38,050 nt of DNA. Source: Nostoc sp. NMS4 (GTDB taxonomy: Bacteria; Cyanobacteriota; Cyanobacteriia; Cyanobacteriales; Nostocaceae). This document shows, in pieces, positions 7,126-16,273 of this stretch. A program made the position numbers and the translations under genes. The stretch lies in assembly GCF_017115095.1 (NCBI RefSeq), contig NZ_JABXKI010000219.1, forward strand, positions 1 through 38,050, in the 5' to 3' direction. The number at the start of each line of letters is the position of its first letter. Position 1 is the stretch's first letter. The notes under the pieces were generated by a model. That model saw nothing but the letters and a program-made list of their open reading frames with translations, did no database searches and had not been told where the DNA came from.

Positions 7126-9834
7126 TCATTTAGGATAGTGTTGTGCTAAAAACTCCTCAGCTTCAGCCGTATCTTTAATTACTCCATCCAAGGTAACAGC
7201 AAGCATATCATCTAATATTTGCCGATATTGCGGCCCTGGTTTGTAACCAAGTTTTTTTAAATCATTGCCATTCAGTAGTGGCTGCACATTCGCCCAAACA
7301 GTTAAATATTCCCAAATCGGATGTCTAAGCGATCGCGGACTTTGCATAGCGATTAAAATCAGCATTGGTAAATCATATTGTCGCAACAACTGCATTACTT
7401 GACTAGGACTTTCACACTTAGGCAAAAATTCTATTACCTCAGCTTGGGCAGAAGCCAAGTTTTGCAAGCGTTTAATACCATCTTCTTGTAGTTGCAGATT
7501 TTTTGCTACTTTTGCCCGATATTGTGGTAATAGATGGGCGATTAACGTTTCTAAACGCATTTCCCAATGAATGAGGGTTTGTTCAGCATCAAATCGCCGC
7601 AAACAGCTTTCTAGCAAACGTAATTGTCGTAGAACTTCCACATCTAGTTTTAGAGTAGGATGGATGCATTGCAATGCCCCTAAGTTATCGAGTAACTGTA
7701 AAGCTGATTTCCAGTAAGGGGCTTCTAGGATGTGTTTTAATTCTGTTTTTAGTCGAGTTTGCAGGGCTGGAGTTCTGCTATTCTCTTGAGCAGTGCGATC
7801 GTAAACACCACTGTCGATGGCATAGCGGATAAACTCTTCAGTTTGCGGTTCTATCTGAAATCCGAAGCGCACAGCAAACCGCACACCGCGATAAATCCGG
7901 GTGGGGTCTTCTATAAAGCTGTTGGCGTGTAAAACTCGAATTTGTTTAGCTTGTAAATCTAGTAATCCGCCAAAAAAATCGAGTAATTCACCAGCACGAG
8001 GGGAAGTCAGGCGCAAGGCGATCGCATTGATGGTAAAATCTCGACGATATAAGTCTTGCCGAATAGAACTCGCCTCAACTTCTGGATTCGCCGCCGGATA
8101 AGGATAAAATTCTGTTCTGGCGGTAGCAATATCTACCCATAGCGAATCTAATTCTGGGTCTTTGTGCCACAACAAAGCCGCAGTTTGAAAAGCCCCGTGG
8201 ATTTCTAAACGAGCTGTAGGATAAAGTTTTTGTAGTGCCTTTGCTAGTTCCACACCAGCACCGACATCTGCTGATTTGTGAAAGCCATCAACTACGAGGT
8301 CAATATCTTTAATCATCAAAGTGCTTGATGCTTGGGCTAACAGTAAATCCCGCACAGCACCACCCACTAGATAAAGATGCCAACCCCGTTTTTCTGCCTC
8401 TTGCGATGCTGTGGTGAGTAATTGCCACAATCGAGGAGCAAGTTTATTTTGCAACTCCATCCTGAGTCCTGTTAGCGGTAATGGGGCGAGTAATGATTGA
8501 GACTCAGAACTCAGCACTCGAAAATCACCACTGTTTTGATGTAATTCCCGCAAGACATCAGTACGAGTGACAATGCCGACTAACTGCTCATTTTCCAATA
8601 CTGGTAAGCGTCCAATATCATAAGTCACCATTACCGACTCAATTTGTGGCAATGTTGTATCTGGTGTAATCGTTTTGAGATTTCTTGTCATGTAGCCCTT
8701 GACTGGCGCATGACTAAACCCGTGGTGTAAGGCGATATCAATATCGCGCCGCGAAATAATACCTACTAGTTGCCCTTGAGTATCGACTACAGATAAACCA
8801 GAGTGTCCATAGCGTAATAAAATGCGCTGGGCTTCGGCAATTGTGGTTTCAGGCAGAATCGTGCGGACAGGAGAAGACATCAAATCCCTAGCAGTGGGGG
8901 GATGGGGAATTTGTGCTTTCACTCCATCAACGAGTTGTTTTAATATTGCCTCTGAATCAACTTGGCGTAGATTTAGCGATGCGGCTTGCGAATGACCGCC
9001 ACCGCCCAAGAGTTGAAATAATAGGTTAAGATTCGTTTTGGGAATTTGCGATCGCCCAATCACACTTAAGCTTGAATCCCCTTTACCTAGATACTCATTA
9101 GCCAACAGTAAGGCATCAATTTCAGTTAATTCCACTAGTTGCGATGCCAAACTCGATAACCCCGGCACAAAAGCCTCAGTTTTGAGAGTTACCCAAGCAA
9201 CAGTATATCCGCGTAGACAAAGATATTCTAAATTTTCCAACGCCTCAGTTAATAACTGCTGCAATTGCACAGACAAACCGGGGTCACGGTAGGTGGAAAT
9301 TACTGATAAACTTGCACCTTGTTCCATCAACCAAGCCAAAGCTAAGGCATCCCGTGGTGTGGACTGGTCATAAGTCAAAGAGCCAGTGTCAACGTGGATA
9401 CCCAAAGCCATCACAGTTGCTTCCGCAGGAGTCAGGGAAATTTCCTGTTGTTGCAATTGCTCAACGATTAAAGTTGTGGTTGCTCCTACCGAGTCAATAT
9501 GCGATCGCGTGGCGGGAATATCTGATTCTTGCCCTAAGTGATGGTCATAAACTATAATCTCTTTTAGATTGGGTAAATCTAACCACTCAGCAGCCTTACC
9601 CAAGCGATCGCGCTGTTGCGTATCTACCACAGTCAGAGAGCGAATTTTTTCTGAATTCACCGAACGGCGTTCAATTAGCGGATATTCATCCCGATGCAAT
9701 GCTAAAAAATCCCTTACCGGAGGGTGAGAACCGCCAGTCAGCACAATCTTACTTCCCGGTAGTAGGCGCGTTAACCCTACGGCTGCTCCTAGTGCGTCAA
9801 AATCAGCTGTTGTGTGGCAAAGAATTAAATCCAT
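7126..9834 (-). CDS. DHH/CBS-domain tRNA nucleotidyltransferase fusion
   Basis: A 902-residue multidomain protein. Residues 1-300 are a DHH phosphoesterase domain: TTADFDAL at 8-15, YDHH at 96-99, HVDTGS at 147-152, and the DHHA1-type GGGGH at 277-281. Two CBS domains follow (about 315-370 and 378-435), which in other proteins sense adenosine nucleotides. The C-terminal half is a class II poly(A)/CCA nucleotidyltransferase: GGAVRD (491-496), metal ligands in KDIDLVV (D510, D512), then RRDFTINA and [12 protein letters not shown]. This architecture is known in cyanobacteria and some other bacteria, where CCA-end synthesis can be split into CC- and A-adding enzymes. Which bases this one adds cannot be read from sequence. 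All motifs are intact. Confidence 0.9.
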   Translation of the reverse strand: MDLILCHTTADFDALGAAVGLTRLLPGSKIVLTGGSHPPVRDFLALHRDEYPLIERRSVNSEKIRSLTVVDTQQRDRLGKAAEWLDLPNLKEIIVYDHHLGQESDIPATRSHIDSVGATTTLIVEQLQQQEISLTPAEATVMALGIHVDTGSLTYDQSTPRDALALAWLMEQGASLSVISTYRDPGLSVQLQQLLTEALENLEYLCLRGYTVAWVTLKTEAFVPGLSSLASQLVELTEIDALLLANEYLGKGDSSLSVIGRSQIPKTNLNLLFQLLGGGGHSQAASLNLRQVDSEAILKQLVDGVKAQIPHPPTARDLMSSPVRTILPETTIAEAQRILLRYGHSGLSVVDTQGQLVGIISRRDIDIALHHGFSHAPVKGYMTRNLKTITPDTTLPQIESVMVTYDIGRLPVLENEQLVGIVTRTDVLRELHQNSGDFRVLSSESQSLLAPLPLTGLRMELQNKLAPRLWQLLTTASQEAEKRGWHLYLVGGAVRDLLLAQASSTLMIKDIDLVVDGFHKSADVGAGVELAKALQKLYPTARLEIHGAFQTAALLWHKDPELDSLWVDIATARTEFYPYPAANPEVEASSIRQDLYRRDFTINAIALRLTSPRAGELLDFFGGLLDLQAKQIRVLHANSFIEDPTRIYRGVRFAVRFGFQIEPQTEEFIRYAIDSGVYDRTAQENSRTPALQTRLKTELKHILEAPYWKSALQLLDNLGALQCIHPTLKLDVEVLRQLRLLESCLRRFDAEQTLIHWEMRLETLIAHLLPQYRAKVAKNLQLQEDGIKRLQNLASAQAEVIEFLPKCESPSQVMQLLRQYDLPMLILIAMQSPRSLRHPIWEYLTVWANVQPLLNGNDLKKLGYKPGPQYRQILDDMLAVTLDGVIKDTAEAEEFLAQHYPK

Positions 9835-9986
9835 ACTTCATTAGCCATTAGTCATTAGTACTTAGACGAAAGGACAAATGACTAAAGTGTTGCAATTTCT
9901 GCTAGCTTAAAAATAATCAGAAAGTGTCAGTGTCGCCCTTTAGGATATTCTATCCTTAGTATTTCACTGTATTGGGAGAATCAAAA

Positions 9987-10175
9987 ATGACCATAATATT
10001 CCAATTTGCCTTGATAGGTCTAGTCCTGTTGTCTTTTGTCCTAGTTGTGGGCGTTCCAGTTGCTTACGCCACTCCCCAAAGTTGGGGTGAATCTAAAAAA
10101 CTGCTCTGGGTTGGTTCTGGTGTCTGGATTGGTTTGGTATTTTTAGTTGGTTTGTTAAACTTTTTTGTCGTGTAG
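9987..10175 (+). CDS. psbZ: Photosystem II protein PsbZ (Ycf9)
   Basis: A 62-residue protein with two transmembrane helices (about 3-25 and 38-60) separated by a short loop containing [11 protein letters not shown], the standard PsbZ layout. PsbZ sits at the edge of the photosystem II core in the thylakoid membrane and stabilises antenna and supercomplex contacts. The start is the ATG at 9987, preceded by GGAGA at 9975-9979. An upstream in-frame start at 9972 would add five unsupported residues. It is a single gene with its own short promoter region, followed about 195 bp later by ribH. Confidence 0.95.
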   Translation: MTIIFQFALIGLVLLSFVLVVGVPVAYATPQSWGESKKLLWVGSGVWIGLVFLVGLLNFFVV

Positions 10176-10370
10176 GCGACGGCTTCACTCTGGCGCAGAC
10201 ACATAATATAAGAACTAGAAGGGCAGAAAAGCCAAGGTCAAAGGTTAAGGGAAACAAGAGATTTTTTTCTTTTTCCTGATAACTTCCATTCTGACCGCGC
10301 TTTCCTGCTCTTCTACATTTAAATAAGAAATGTATATTGGCACAGAAGTATAGTTGATAAAGAGGCAGTC

Positions 10371-10949
10371 ATGGCAGTTTTCGAGGGAACTTTTACCCAA
10401 ACGGAGCCTTTGCGGTTTGCAGTGGTGATTGGTCGATTCAATGATCTCGTTACCGGCAAGCTGCTAGAGGGATGTCAAGATTGTTTAAAACGCCACGGTG
10501 TAGACCCAAATCCCCAAGGTAATCAGGTGGACTATGTTTGGGTTCCGGGAAGTTTTGAAGTACCTTTAGTGGCTCGCCAATTAGCACTTTCCCATCGTTA
10601 TGATGCTGTAATTTGTCTTGGCGCAGTGATTCGAGGACAAACACCCCATTTTGATTACGTATCCGCCGAAGTTTCTAAAGGCATCGCCGCCGCTAGCTTT
10701 CAAACTGGAGTGCCAGTAATTTTTGGCATTTTGACAGTAGACACTATGCAGCAAGCCTTAGAACGAGCGGGCATAAAAGGTAATCATGGCTGGGATTACG
10801 CCCTGAATGCCTTAGAAATGGCAAGCCTGATGCGGCAACTGCGTTCTAACCTGGCAGAGCCATATTCTCGTAATAGCCAGTCTTTGCCAGCATCTTTTCC
10901 AAGTGCCAGCGTCGGTAATTTAACTGTGGAGTCAGAAGAAATAAGTTAA
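10371..10949 (+). CDS. ribH: 6,7-dimethyl-8-ribityllumazine synthase
   Basis: RibH condenses 5-amino-6-ribitylaminouracil with 3,4-dihydroxy-2-butanone 4-phosphate in the penultimate step of riboflavin synthesis, and forms pentamers or 60-subunit shells. Family motifs are clear: [13 protein letters not shown] near the N-terminus, [22 protein letters not shown], and the phosphate/catalytic-loop region [20 protein letters not shown] with [14 protein letters not shown]. At 192 residues it is about 30 longer than most RibH; the extra tail (from about residue 160, Ser/Pro-rich) looks disordered. The ATG at 10371 follows AAAGAGG. STRR repeats follow the stop directly. Confidence 0.95.
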   Translation: MAVFEGTFTQTEPLRFAVVIGRFNDLVTGKLLEGCQDCLKRHGVDPNPQGNQVDYVWVPGSFEVPLVARQLALSHRYDAVICLGAVIRGQTPHFDYVSAEVSKGIAAASFQTGVPVIFGILTVDTMQQALERAGIKGNHGWDYALNALEMASLMRQLRSNLAEPYSRNSQSLPASFPSASVGNLTVESEEIS

Positions 10950-10951
10950 TT

Positions 10952-11093
10952 GGGCATGGGGCATGGGGCATGGGGCATGGGGCATTGGTTATTAATTCTT
11001 CTCCCCCTGCCTCCCCTGCTCCCTGCTCCCTGCTCCCCAATCCCTGCTCCCCAATCCCAATCCCAATCCCTGCTCCCCAATCCCAATCCCAAT
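10952..11093. repeat. STRR tracts GGGCATG and CCCTGCT/CCCAAT
   Basis: GGGCATG is repeated four times in tandem (952-979 of this kb, then a partial copy), and after 20-odd bases a mosaic of CCCTGCT and CCCAAT(C) units runs to 11093. The tract fills the space between ribH and tRNA-Gly and carries no gene. Confidence 0.8.
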
Positions 11094-11152
11094 AATTAAA
11101 GGGGGTTGACAATTACAGAGAAATCTGAGATATTAATATTTGGGTGATGATC

Positions 11153-11224
11153 GCGGGTATAGCTCAGTGGTAGAGCGTCACCTTGCCAAGGTGAATGTCG
11201 CGCGTTCGAATCGCGTTACCCGCT
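11153..11224 (+). tRNA. tRNA-Gly (anticodon GCC)
   Basis: A complete cloverleaf: acceptor stem GCGGGTA/TACCCGC pairs perfectly, D arm GCTC-AGTGGTA-GAGC, anticodon stem TCACC/GGTGA with loop TTGCCAA (anticodon GCC at 11185-11187), and T arm GCGCG-TTCGAAT-CGCGT. The discriminator is T and no CCA is encoded, so the tail must be added, for instance by a nucleotidyltransferase such as the one encoded at 7126-9834. Confidence 0.97.
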
Positions 11225-11232
11225 TCCAACTA

Positions 11233-11265
11233 AAACCTCTTGAATTTAATAATTCCAAGAGGTTT
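11233..11265 (+). terminator. Hairpin downstream of tRNA-Gly
   Basis: Arms AAACCTCTTG (11233-11242) and CAAGAGGTTT (11256-11265) pair perfectly with a 13-nt loop, beginning 8 bp after the tRNA and followed by AGTATTTTTA. This fits a Rho-independent terminator, although the T-run is short. Confidence 0.65.
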
Positions 11266-11911
11266 AGTATTTTTAGGGTGCGTTGAAGTGTTCGTAGATT
11301 AGCTCTGCACTCTTGTAAACCACTCCAAATGTGGACAGTTCAGGCAAGATTAGCCACAATCTATATATTTGGACAAAGAGTTACACACTAAATATAAATG
11401 TTTTGGCAATTCCCGCGCTGAAAACGCTTATGAATTCTAAGGAATACAGATTGGACATAATGCCGATCTAACCTTGAGAAGTGATAGTAATATATAGTGA
11501 CCCAAAGGCAAATTAGCGCGTTTGTTGATGTGTGTTGTTTATGAGCGTAGCCTTCCCAAAGGATTTGCTTTAGGAGCGATCGCCACCCATGCTTAAAATT
11601 GTACCAGGTGTGTCAGCAGAATAAATAAATCCCCAAAAACGCAACCACATTACCTTGAAAGCCAGCCACAGATGAAGAGAAGGAAATTTTTAAACAAGAT
11701 CGCCAGCTATGGGGAAAAATTACAAATAGATAACTCCGTACTGATTTGGCAATTAGTAGGATACTTAAAGTTAGCTGCATCTACTGTTTGTAATCAGGGC
11801 AATGTTTGCATCTCCTTTTTATGTATATAAAGACAGAAGCCTCTAAGGTGTTTACCAAGGCATTATATTTTCGCAGTTCGTGTAAAACACGCTCAAGTTA
11901 TTAGAACGCTT
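11266..11911. other. Long spacer with a dispersed repeat, no gene seen
   Basis: No supported ORF on either strand. A dispersed Nostoc-type repeat containing GCGTAGCCTTCCCAAAGGAT and ending in a HIP1 site spans 11544-11583. The last ~100 bp are AT-rich and likely contain the promoter of the gene pair at 11912-13589. Confidence 0.5.
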
Positions 11912-12319
11912 GTGCAATCTCAAAAACCCGAAAAAATCGATTTCAATACCGAATACCCCTGTCCCTGTCGTCGCCGGGGTCAGTTAATTCCGATTACGCT
12001 GACAGAAGCATTTGGTTGCGATCGCTGTCAGCAAATCTTTGTCGTAGAAGATAATGGTCATGTCCTAGAACAGCTTTCCACCACCTATCCCTACAAACGG
12101 GCTTGGCGTTGGATGGGAAATAGTTGGCATATTGTCCATCCCCGCTTGGGAGAAAGCTATCTGCCTATAGCACTGGGCATTATTTTCGTGCTAGTGATTA
12201 TATGGCTGCCATTAGCACTGCGATTAGCAAATGGTTCCAGCATTATTGCTTGGGCAATGGTGGCGGTGCTATTGGCTATTTTACCAGCACTAATGGTCTG
12301 GCTCACCTACAGACGTTAA
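11912..12319 (+). CDS. Zinc-ribbon membrane protein, conserved hypothetical
   Basis: A 135-residue protein. The N-terminus has a cysteine array (CPC at residues 17-19 and CDRC at 36-39) that looks like a small zinc ribbon. A soluble stretch rich in aromatic residues (YPYKRAWRWMGNSWH) follows, then two transmembrane segments (about 82-103 and 110-131) and a basic end. Topology suggests a cytoplasmic zinc-binding head. The start is a GTG (11912). The stop is four bases before the ProA-like gene, so the two form a transcription unit. I recognise it only as a cyanobacterial hypothetical protein and give no function. Confidence 0.8.
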   Translation: MQSQKPEKIDFNTEYPCPCRRRGQLIPITLTEAFGCDRCQQIFVVEDNGHVLEQLSTTYPYKRAWRWMGNSWHIVHPRLGESYLPIALGIIFVLVIIWLPLALRLANGSSIIAWAMVAVLLAILPALMVWLTYRR

Positions 12320-12323
12320 CTCA

Positions 12324-13589
12324 ATGACTGTTGAAGTTTTGGATGACTACCCCGAACCGATTACTAGTGCCCAACGAGCCTATCAAGCTTCCCTAAAGTT
12401 GGGGCTTACCAAGGGAGCAGATCGAAGTCGTGCAGTATTGGCGATGGCCCAGGCGATTGAGCGCTCATTTGACGACATTCTAGAAGCCAATACCTTGGAT
12501 TTAGAAGCCAGTCGGGAAATGGCAGTGCCTGACTTGATATTGGACTGGCTGAAGCTGACTCCCACAAGGCTAGAGATGACAGTAGACATTTTACAACGGT
12601 TGGGGGAATTATCAGATCCGCTGCGACGCGTCAGAACTGCTGATTATCAACTAGAAGATTCCCAAAGTTACACCCAGTTAATGCCTTTGGGAGTGATTGG
12701 ATTTATTTATGAAGCGTTTCCCGATTTAGGAGCGATCGCAGCAGGTTTTTGTATCAAAACTGGTAATTGTATAATTCTCAAAGGCAGTACCGAAGCTAGC
12801 CATTCCAACGCCGCCATCGCTGAAGCACTGCAAAATGCGATCGCAGAAGTTGGTCTAGCTCCAGGCTGTCTAGAACTGATCACAGCAGAACATGGTGCTT
12901 CGATTCGGGATTTAGTCACCCAAGACCAGTACGTGAATTTAGTGATTCCCTACGGACGTTCTAGTTTAGTGCAGCAGGTAGTCCGACAGTCAACTTGCCC
13001 AGTTTTAAAGTCAGCGATGGGTAACTGTTATCTCTACTGGTCGCTGAATAGTAGCTTAGAAATGGTGCGCTTGATGATTCTTAATAGTCATCAGAGTGAA
13101 CCCGATCAAGTCAACGCCATTGAAAAGGTACTAATTCATCGTCAAGCCTTGCCATCATCTTTAGCCGTTCTGTGGAACAGCTTAATGGAAAAAGGCTTTG
13201 AAATTAAAGGGGATGCAGAACTAGTACAAGCCTTTCCTCAGTTGCAACTAGTAAAAGAAGGCGAATGGGGAAACCCTTATTTAACCAGGACAGTGGCTTT
13301 TAAACTAGTAGATAGCTTAGAGGCTGCGATCGCTTGGATTAATCAACACAGTAGCGGTCATGCCGACTCCATTGTTACTGAATCTTACCAGGAAAGTCGG
13401 CAGTTTGCTTTAGGAGTTAACAGTGCCTCTACCTACATCAACACTTCCCCGCGTTTTTCCCGCAACCCTTCGCGGGGAGATTCAGTATTTCTCGGCATGT
13501 CTAACCAAAAAGGTCATCGGCGGGGATTTATCAGCCTGGAAACCTTGACCACCGTTAAGCACATTGTTCAGGGAAATGGCAGATTTTAA
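12324..13589 (+). CDS. ProA-like protein lacking the catalytic cysteine
   Basis: 421 residues aligning along the whole length of gamma-glutamyl phosphate reductase (ProA), the NADPH-dependent enzyme that makes glutamate-5-semialdehyde for proline synthesis: MPLGVIGFIYEAFPDLGAIA, LKTGNCIILKGSTEASHSNA and LETLTTVKHI are visible. The catalytic Cys, which precedes NxxE in the RPSxCNxxETLLV block of true ProA, is Val263 here (EPDQVNAIEKVLI). The conserved IPRGG segment reads IPYGRSS. The protein therefore probably cannot form the thiohemiacetal or acyl-enzyme. It may be a paralogue with another role, and a canonical ProA would be expected elsewhere in the genome. The frame is intact and well conserved, so it is not an obvious pseudogene. 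It is co-transcribed with the upstream zinc-ribbon membrane protein. Confidence 0.85.
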   Translation: MTVEVLDDYPEPITSAQRAYQASLKLGLTKGADRSRAVLAMAQAIERSFDDILEANTLDLEASREMAVPDLILDWLKLTPTRLEMTVDILQRLGELSDPLRRVRTADYQLEDSQSYTQLMPLGVIGFIYEAFPDLGAIAAGFCIKTGNCIILKGSTEASHSNAAIAEALQNAIAEVGLAPGCLELITAEHGASIRDLVTQDQYVNLVIPYGRSSLVQQVVRQSTCPVLKSAMGNCYLYWSLNSSLEMVRLMILNSHQSEPDQVNAIEKVLIHRQALPSSLAVLWNSLMEKGFEIKGDAELVQAFPQLQLVKEGEWGNPYLTRTVAFKLVDSLEAAIAWINQHSSGHADSIVTESYQESRQFALGVNSASTYINTSPRFSRNPSRGDSVFLGMSNQKGHRRGFISLETLTTVKHIVQGNGRF

Positions 13590-13666
13590 ATAATTCGTAA
13601 TTTATCCACTAGAATTCTGAAGTAAAACTATCTCAAATCACCGTGAAAAATTAAATTCCCCACACC

Positions 13667-13780
13667 TCAATAGTGCTGTCTGCACTCCAAATAAATATCA
13701 ATTTTTTGTTCAACCTTTTCATCCGCCAGCAACTGCTTAACTCTTTCAATCCCTATCAAAACTGCATCGTTAACTGTCAT
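13667..13780 (-). CDS. Possible small ORF (37 aa)
   Basis: An ATG-started frame of 37 codons beginning TVNDAVLIGIERVKQLLADE and ending at a TGA. The sequence is protein-like (charged helix), but the length is short and I recognise no family. It lies just downstream, in its own orientation, of the 30-bp perfect palindrome at 13811-13840. It may be a genuine small protein or the 5' relic of a longer gene. Confidence 0.25.
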   Translation of the reverse strand: MTVNDAVLIGIERVKQLLADEKVEQKIDIYLECRQHY

Positions 13781-13810
13781 AACTTAACTTATTAAATTAT
13801 GATTCCAACT

Positions 13811-13840
13811 ATAACAACATCCGAATTCGGATGTTGTTAT
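13811..13840. promoter_or_regulatory. 30-bp perfect palindrome centred on GAATTC
   Basis: Fifteen bases, ATAACAACATCCGAA, are followed without a gap by their exact reverse complement. The absence of a loop favours a DNA-level role, such as an operator for a dimeric repressor, over an RNA hairpin. It lies 30 bp before the small minus-strand ORF, and GGATGTT recurs once more at 13852-13858. Confidence 0.45.
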
Positions 13841-13878
13841 GCCGTATTTTGCGGATGTTCCGATATAGCAATCCTTTC

Positions 13879-14024
13879 TGATACCATTTCTTTGTGAGAG
13901 TGCGCCAAATTTTCTTTCTTTCTTTCTTTCTTTGTGTCCTTCTCTGACGAGACGCTGCGCGAATGCGCCCTTTGCGGTTCGTTCCTCATATAGTTTGGCA
14001 CATCTTCATACAGAATTGGTATGA
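13879..14024. mobile_element. MITE-like element with ~33-bp imperfect TIRs
   Basis: Left end 13879-13911 (starts TGATACCATTTCTTTGTGAG) and the reverse complement of right end 13992-14024 (starts TCATACCAATTCTGTATGAA) match at roughly three quarters of positions. Between them lie a TTTC microsatellite (about 13910-13934) and a GAGACGCTGCGCGAA dispersed-repeat motif. No coding capacity. The ends resemble dispersed elements known to me from Nostoc genomes. Confidence 0.5.
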
Positions 14025-14515
14025 GTTACCAAAATTACAAAAGACTTAAAAAAGTAGAGAATATGGAAAATTTAGGAGGAGTGTAGACTATTCAAATCGA
14101 GAAGCGTAGGCATAGCCCGTCGTAGACATCGCCTGTTAAGACTTATACTAAATCAATTTTACTATAAAGTTATGTTTGCATTTATTTGCAATACTTAACT
14201 AACCTCTAATTAACAAAAGTAAACATAGATTAAAAATAATAACTAACATCATAATTTATTAAGTTCATCAGACTAAATTGAGAGTATGCTGAATAGTTGA
14301 AATCTAGTTAAAAGTTTAAGTAACTAAGTGCAAACAAACTTAAATATTTGTTTAGTTTTTTATCCTTTGCCATTTGTTTGAGTGTTAAATACTAAAAAAC
14401 AAAGTTTATTTGTGCCAAATTACTAACTAGGTTATCAAAATAAGTTGGTTAAAATCCGACAATAGCCAAGTACCAACAGCGAAAACAAAAGTAAACTTCA
14501 CAAAAATTACGTAAG
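14025..14515. other. AT-rich spacer upstream of the stress-protein gene
   Basis: No gene seen. A dispersed-repeat fragment (GAAGCGTAGGCATAGCCCGT region) lies near 14100-14135. The remainder is strongly AT-rich and probably contains the usp promoter. No obvious terminator or riboswitch was found. Confidence 0.4.
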
Positions 14516-15367
14516 ATGATCAGAAGAATTTTGCTGGCTGTATCGGGATTGGGACACGCAGAAGAAATGCTCAAAACCCTGAAAGAAGTCCCTTCAATTC
14601 AATCTGCAAAAGTTACAATTTTGCATGTTGTTCAAGCACAAAATGCTGCTGCTACCATGACAACTAAATGGGAAAATGGGGGTAAAATTCTGGCGAATGC
14701 CATTCAAACCTTGAACTTAGATCCTAGCCAAGTTTCTTCAATTTTGCGTGAAGGCGATCCCAAAGATGTAGTTTGCCAAGTAGCTGATGAAATCGACGCT
14801 GACTTGATTATTATGGGTTCACGCGGACTAAAGCGGTTGCAATCGATTTTATCGAACTCAGTTAGTCAGTATGTTTTCCAACTATCTTCTCGCCCCATGT
14901 TGCTGGTAAAAGATGATATTTATGTTAAAAGAATTAAGCGAATTATGGTGGCAATAGACAACTCTGATTCAGCAAAAAATTGCTTGAAGTTGGCACTGTT
15001 TTTACTGAGAGATATTCAAGGTGGCGAGTTGATTTTGGCAAATATTAGTACAGATTTTGGCGGCAAAAAATCGGAAATAACTAAAGTTAATTCAGATAAA
15101 AATCCAGTTTTAGCAGCCGCAGTTGCAGAAGCGGAAAAACTAGGCATTCAATCGCGTTCTTATATCAGCAGTGGCAAACCTGGTGAAGAAATTTGTCGAT
15201 TAGCAGAAGAGTTGAATATAGACTTATTATTGCTCGGTTCTCCAGATCGTCGTCCATCGATCGCTAAGAGTTTTGTTGATATAGATAGGCTCATCGGATC
15301 TTCCTTATCTGACTATGTTCGAGTCAATGCCACTTGTCCGGTATTGTTGGCGCGGACAATCGCTTAA
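14516..15367 (+). CDS. Tandem universal stress protein (two Usp domains)
   Basis: 283 residues made of two Usp folds (about 1-140 and 141-283). Domain 1 ends with DADLIIMGSRGLKRLQSILS, which has the G-2x-G-9x-S ATP-binding pattern of ATP-type Usp proteins. Domain 2 has DLLLLGSPDRRPSIAK and a longer, divergent loop before GSSLSDYVRVNATCPVLLAR, so its nucleotide binding is less certain. Universal stress proteins are cytoplasmic and aid survival in starvation or oxidative stress. Tandem forms usually act as internal dimers. It has its own long AT-rich upstream region and no operon partner. The start at ATG 14516 fits the family N-terminus MIRRILLAV. Confidence 0.92.
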   Translation: MIRRILLAVSGLGHAEEMLKTLKEVPSIQSAKVTILHVVQAQNAAATMTTKWENGGKILANAIQTLNLDPSQVSSILREGDPKDVVCQVADEIDADLIIMGSRGLKRLQSILSNSVSQYVFQLSSRPMLLVKDDIYVKRIKRIMVAIDNSDSAKNCLKLALFLLRDIQGGELILANISTDFGGKKSEITKVNSDKNPVLAAAVAEAEKLGIQSRSYISSGKPGEEICRLAEELNIDLLLLGSPDRRPSIAKSFVDIDRLIGSSLSDYVRVNATCPVLLARTIA

Positions 15368-15449
15368 AGTAAACAGTGCTGAGTATAAGAATTGTTGTCA
15401 TGTCTTTACTATTCAGCACCAAGCACTCAGTTGCTGCTTGATAAATAAA

Positions 15450-15476
15450 AACCCCTACACTATTGGTGCAGGGGTT
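15450..15476 (-). terminator. Terminator of psbM
   Basis: On the minus strand, 22 bp after the psbM stop, AACCCCTGCAC and GTGTAGGGGTT form an 11-bp stem with one G-T wobble, followed by TTTTTATTTAT. A good Rho-independent terminator. Confidence 0.8.
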
Positions 15477-15497
15477 ATTTATTTTATACACAAACTC

Positions 15498-15614
15498 TTA
15501 ACTATCTTTTCCACCTTCGCGGCTAGCAGTTTGGATGTAAAGAATTAGTAAAAACACGGCGGGGACTAGTACGAACAAAATGCTCGCTATGAACCCCAGG
15601 TCATTAACTTGCAT
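15498..15614 (-). CDS. psbM: Photosystem II protein PsbM
   Basis: A 38-residue protein beginning [20 protein letters not shown] and ending [11 protein letters not shown], with a single transmembrane helix (about 6-28). The N-terminus MQVNxLGF and the helix match PsbM of other cyanobacteria. PsbM is a small subunit at the photosystem II dimer interface in the thylakoid membrane. The gene is short and easily missed. It has a start at ATG 15614 and a strong terminator just downstream. It is transcribed alone; the next minus-strand gene upstream is the ferredoxin, about 180 bp away. Confidence 0.95.
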   Translation of the reverse strand: MQVNDLGFIASILFVLVPAVFLLILYIQTASREGGKDS

Positions 15615-15685
15615 GGCAAGAAAGCCTCTCTTTAATTTCCAGTCAACAACATTAGGATAGCATTATCGATGACAGAGTTATACCA

Positions 15686-15732
15686 ATTCAAAATTCAAAA
15701 TTCAAAATGTCCGCGTAGCGTCTCGTAGAGCA
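15686..15732. repeat. STRR ATTCAAA tract plus dispersed repeat
   Basis: Three tandem ATTCAAA units (15686-15706) are followed by GTCCGCGTAGCGTCTCGTAG, one of several copies in this window of a GAGACGCTACGC-type dispersed repeat. Confidence 0.65.
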
Positions 15733-15791
15733 GAAACTTAATTTTAGTAAGTATTTTGACTACTGACTGGATACATGACAGATTTGATAAC

Positions 15792-16088
15792 TTAAGGTTT
15801 CGTGACTACGCTAACTGAGCCATTCACTAAAGTTTGACAGGCAAGGCGGTAATTTTCCGGCTTTTTCTTGAATTTTCGGTTTTCTACCTCTGTGCGGGGG
15901 GAAAGATTTTCTAGTCCTTCGACTATCTCCACGATACAAGTACCACACTGACCATTACCACCGCAATTGGTCATCTTGCCAATCAATGTATATATATCAA
16001 TACCATTTTGTATCGCCTTGAGCCGGAGATTAGCACCATCTGCCGCCACTACTTCTTTATTTTCTTTAACGAATTTGATATTACCCAT
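15792..16088 (-). CDS. [2Fe-2S] ferredoxin
   Basis: A 98-residue protein with four cysteines, C42, C48, C51 and C84, in a C-x5-C-x2-C...C array ([11 protein letters not shown], then RLACQT). The spacing is that of the adrenodoxin/Isc-type and related bacterial ferredoxins rather than C-x4-C-x2-C of plant-type PetF. The protein would be a soluble one-electron carrier. The frame is open further upstream to 16169, but the ATG at 16088 is preceded by a near-perfect ribosome-binding site (AAGGAGGA) and matches where family similarity begins ([10 protein letters not shown]). Related low-abundance ferredoxins occur in most cyanobacteria; the redox partner cannot be told from this context between psbM and psbK. 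Confidence 0.9.
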   Translation of the reverse strand: MGNIKFVKENKEVVAADGANLRLKAIQNGIDIYTLIGKMTNCGGNGQCGTCIVEIVEGLENLSPRTEVENRKFKKKPENYRLACQTLVNGSVSVVTKP

Positions 16089-16226
16089 AACTGATTCCTC
16101 CTTGACTGTAAGCTTGGCTTTCAAGGCTTCATATTGACATAGCTTGATTAACATCTTATTTATTATCATAATTCATTGCAAAATATTAATAAATATTAAC
16201 TTTCTCAAAGATGGCGCTACAAAAAA

Positions 16227-16253
16227 ATAGGACAGGTATTTTACCTGTCCTAT
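16227..16253 (-). terminator. Terminator of psbK
   Basis: A perfect 12-bp stem (arms 16227-16238 and 16242-16253, ATAGGACAGGTA and its complement) with a 3-nt loop, followed on the minus strand by seven T residues, 20 bp after the psbK stop. Confidence 0.92.
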
Positions 16254-16273
16254 AAATTGAAAAATAGATTAAC

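Noticed and set aside
10952..11093. CRISPR array
   Set aside because: The repeats are directly adjacent 6-8-bp units without spacers; they are STRR tracts.
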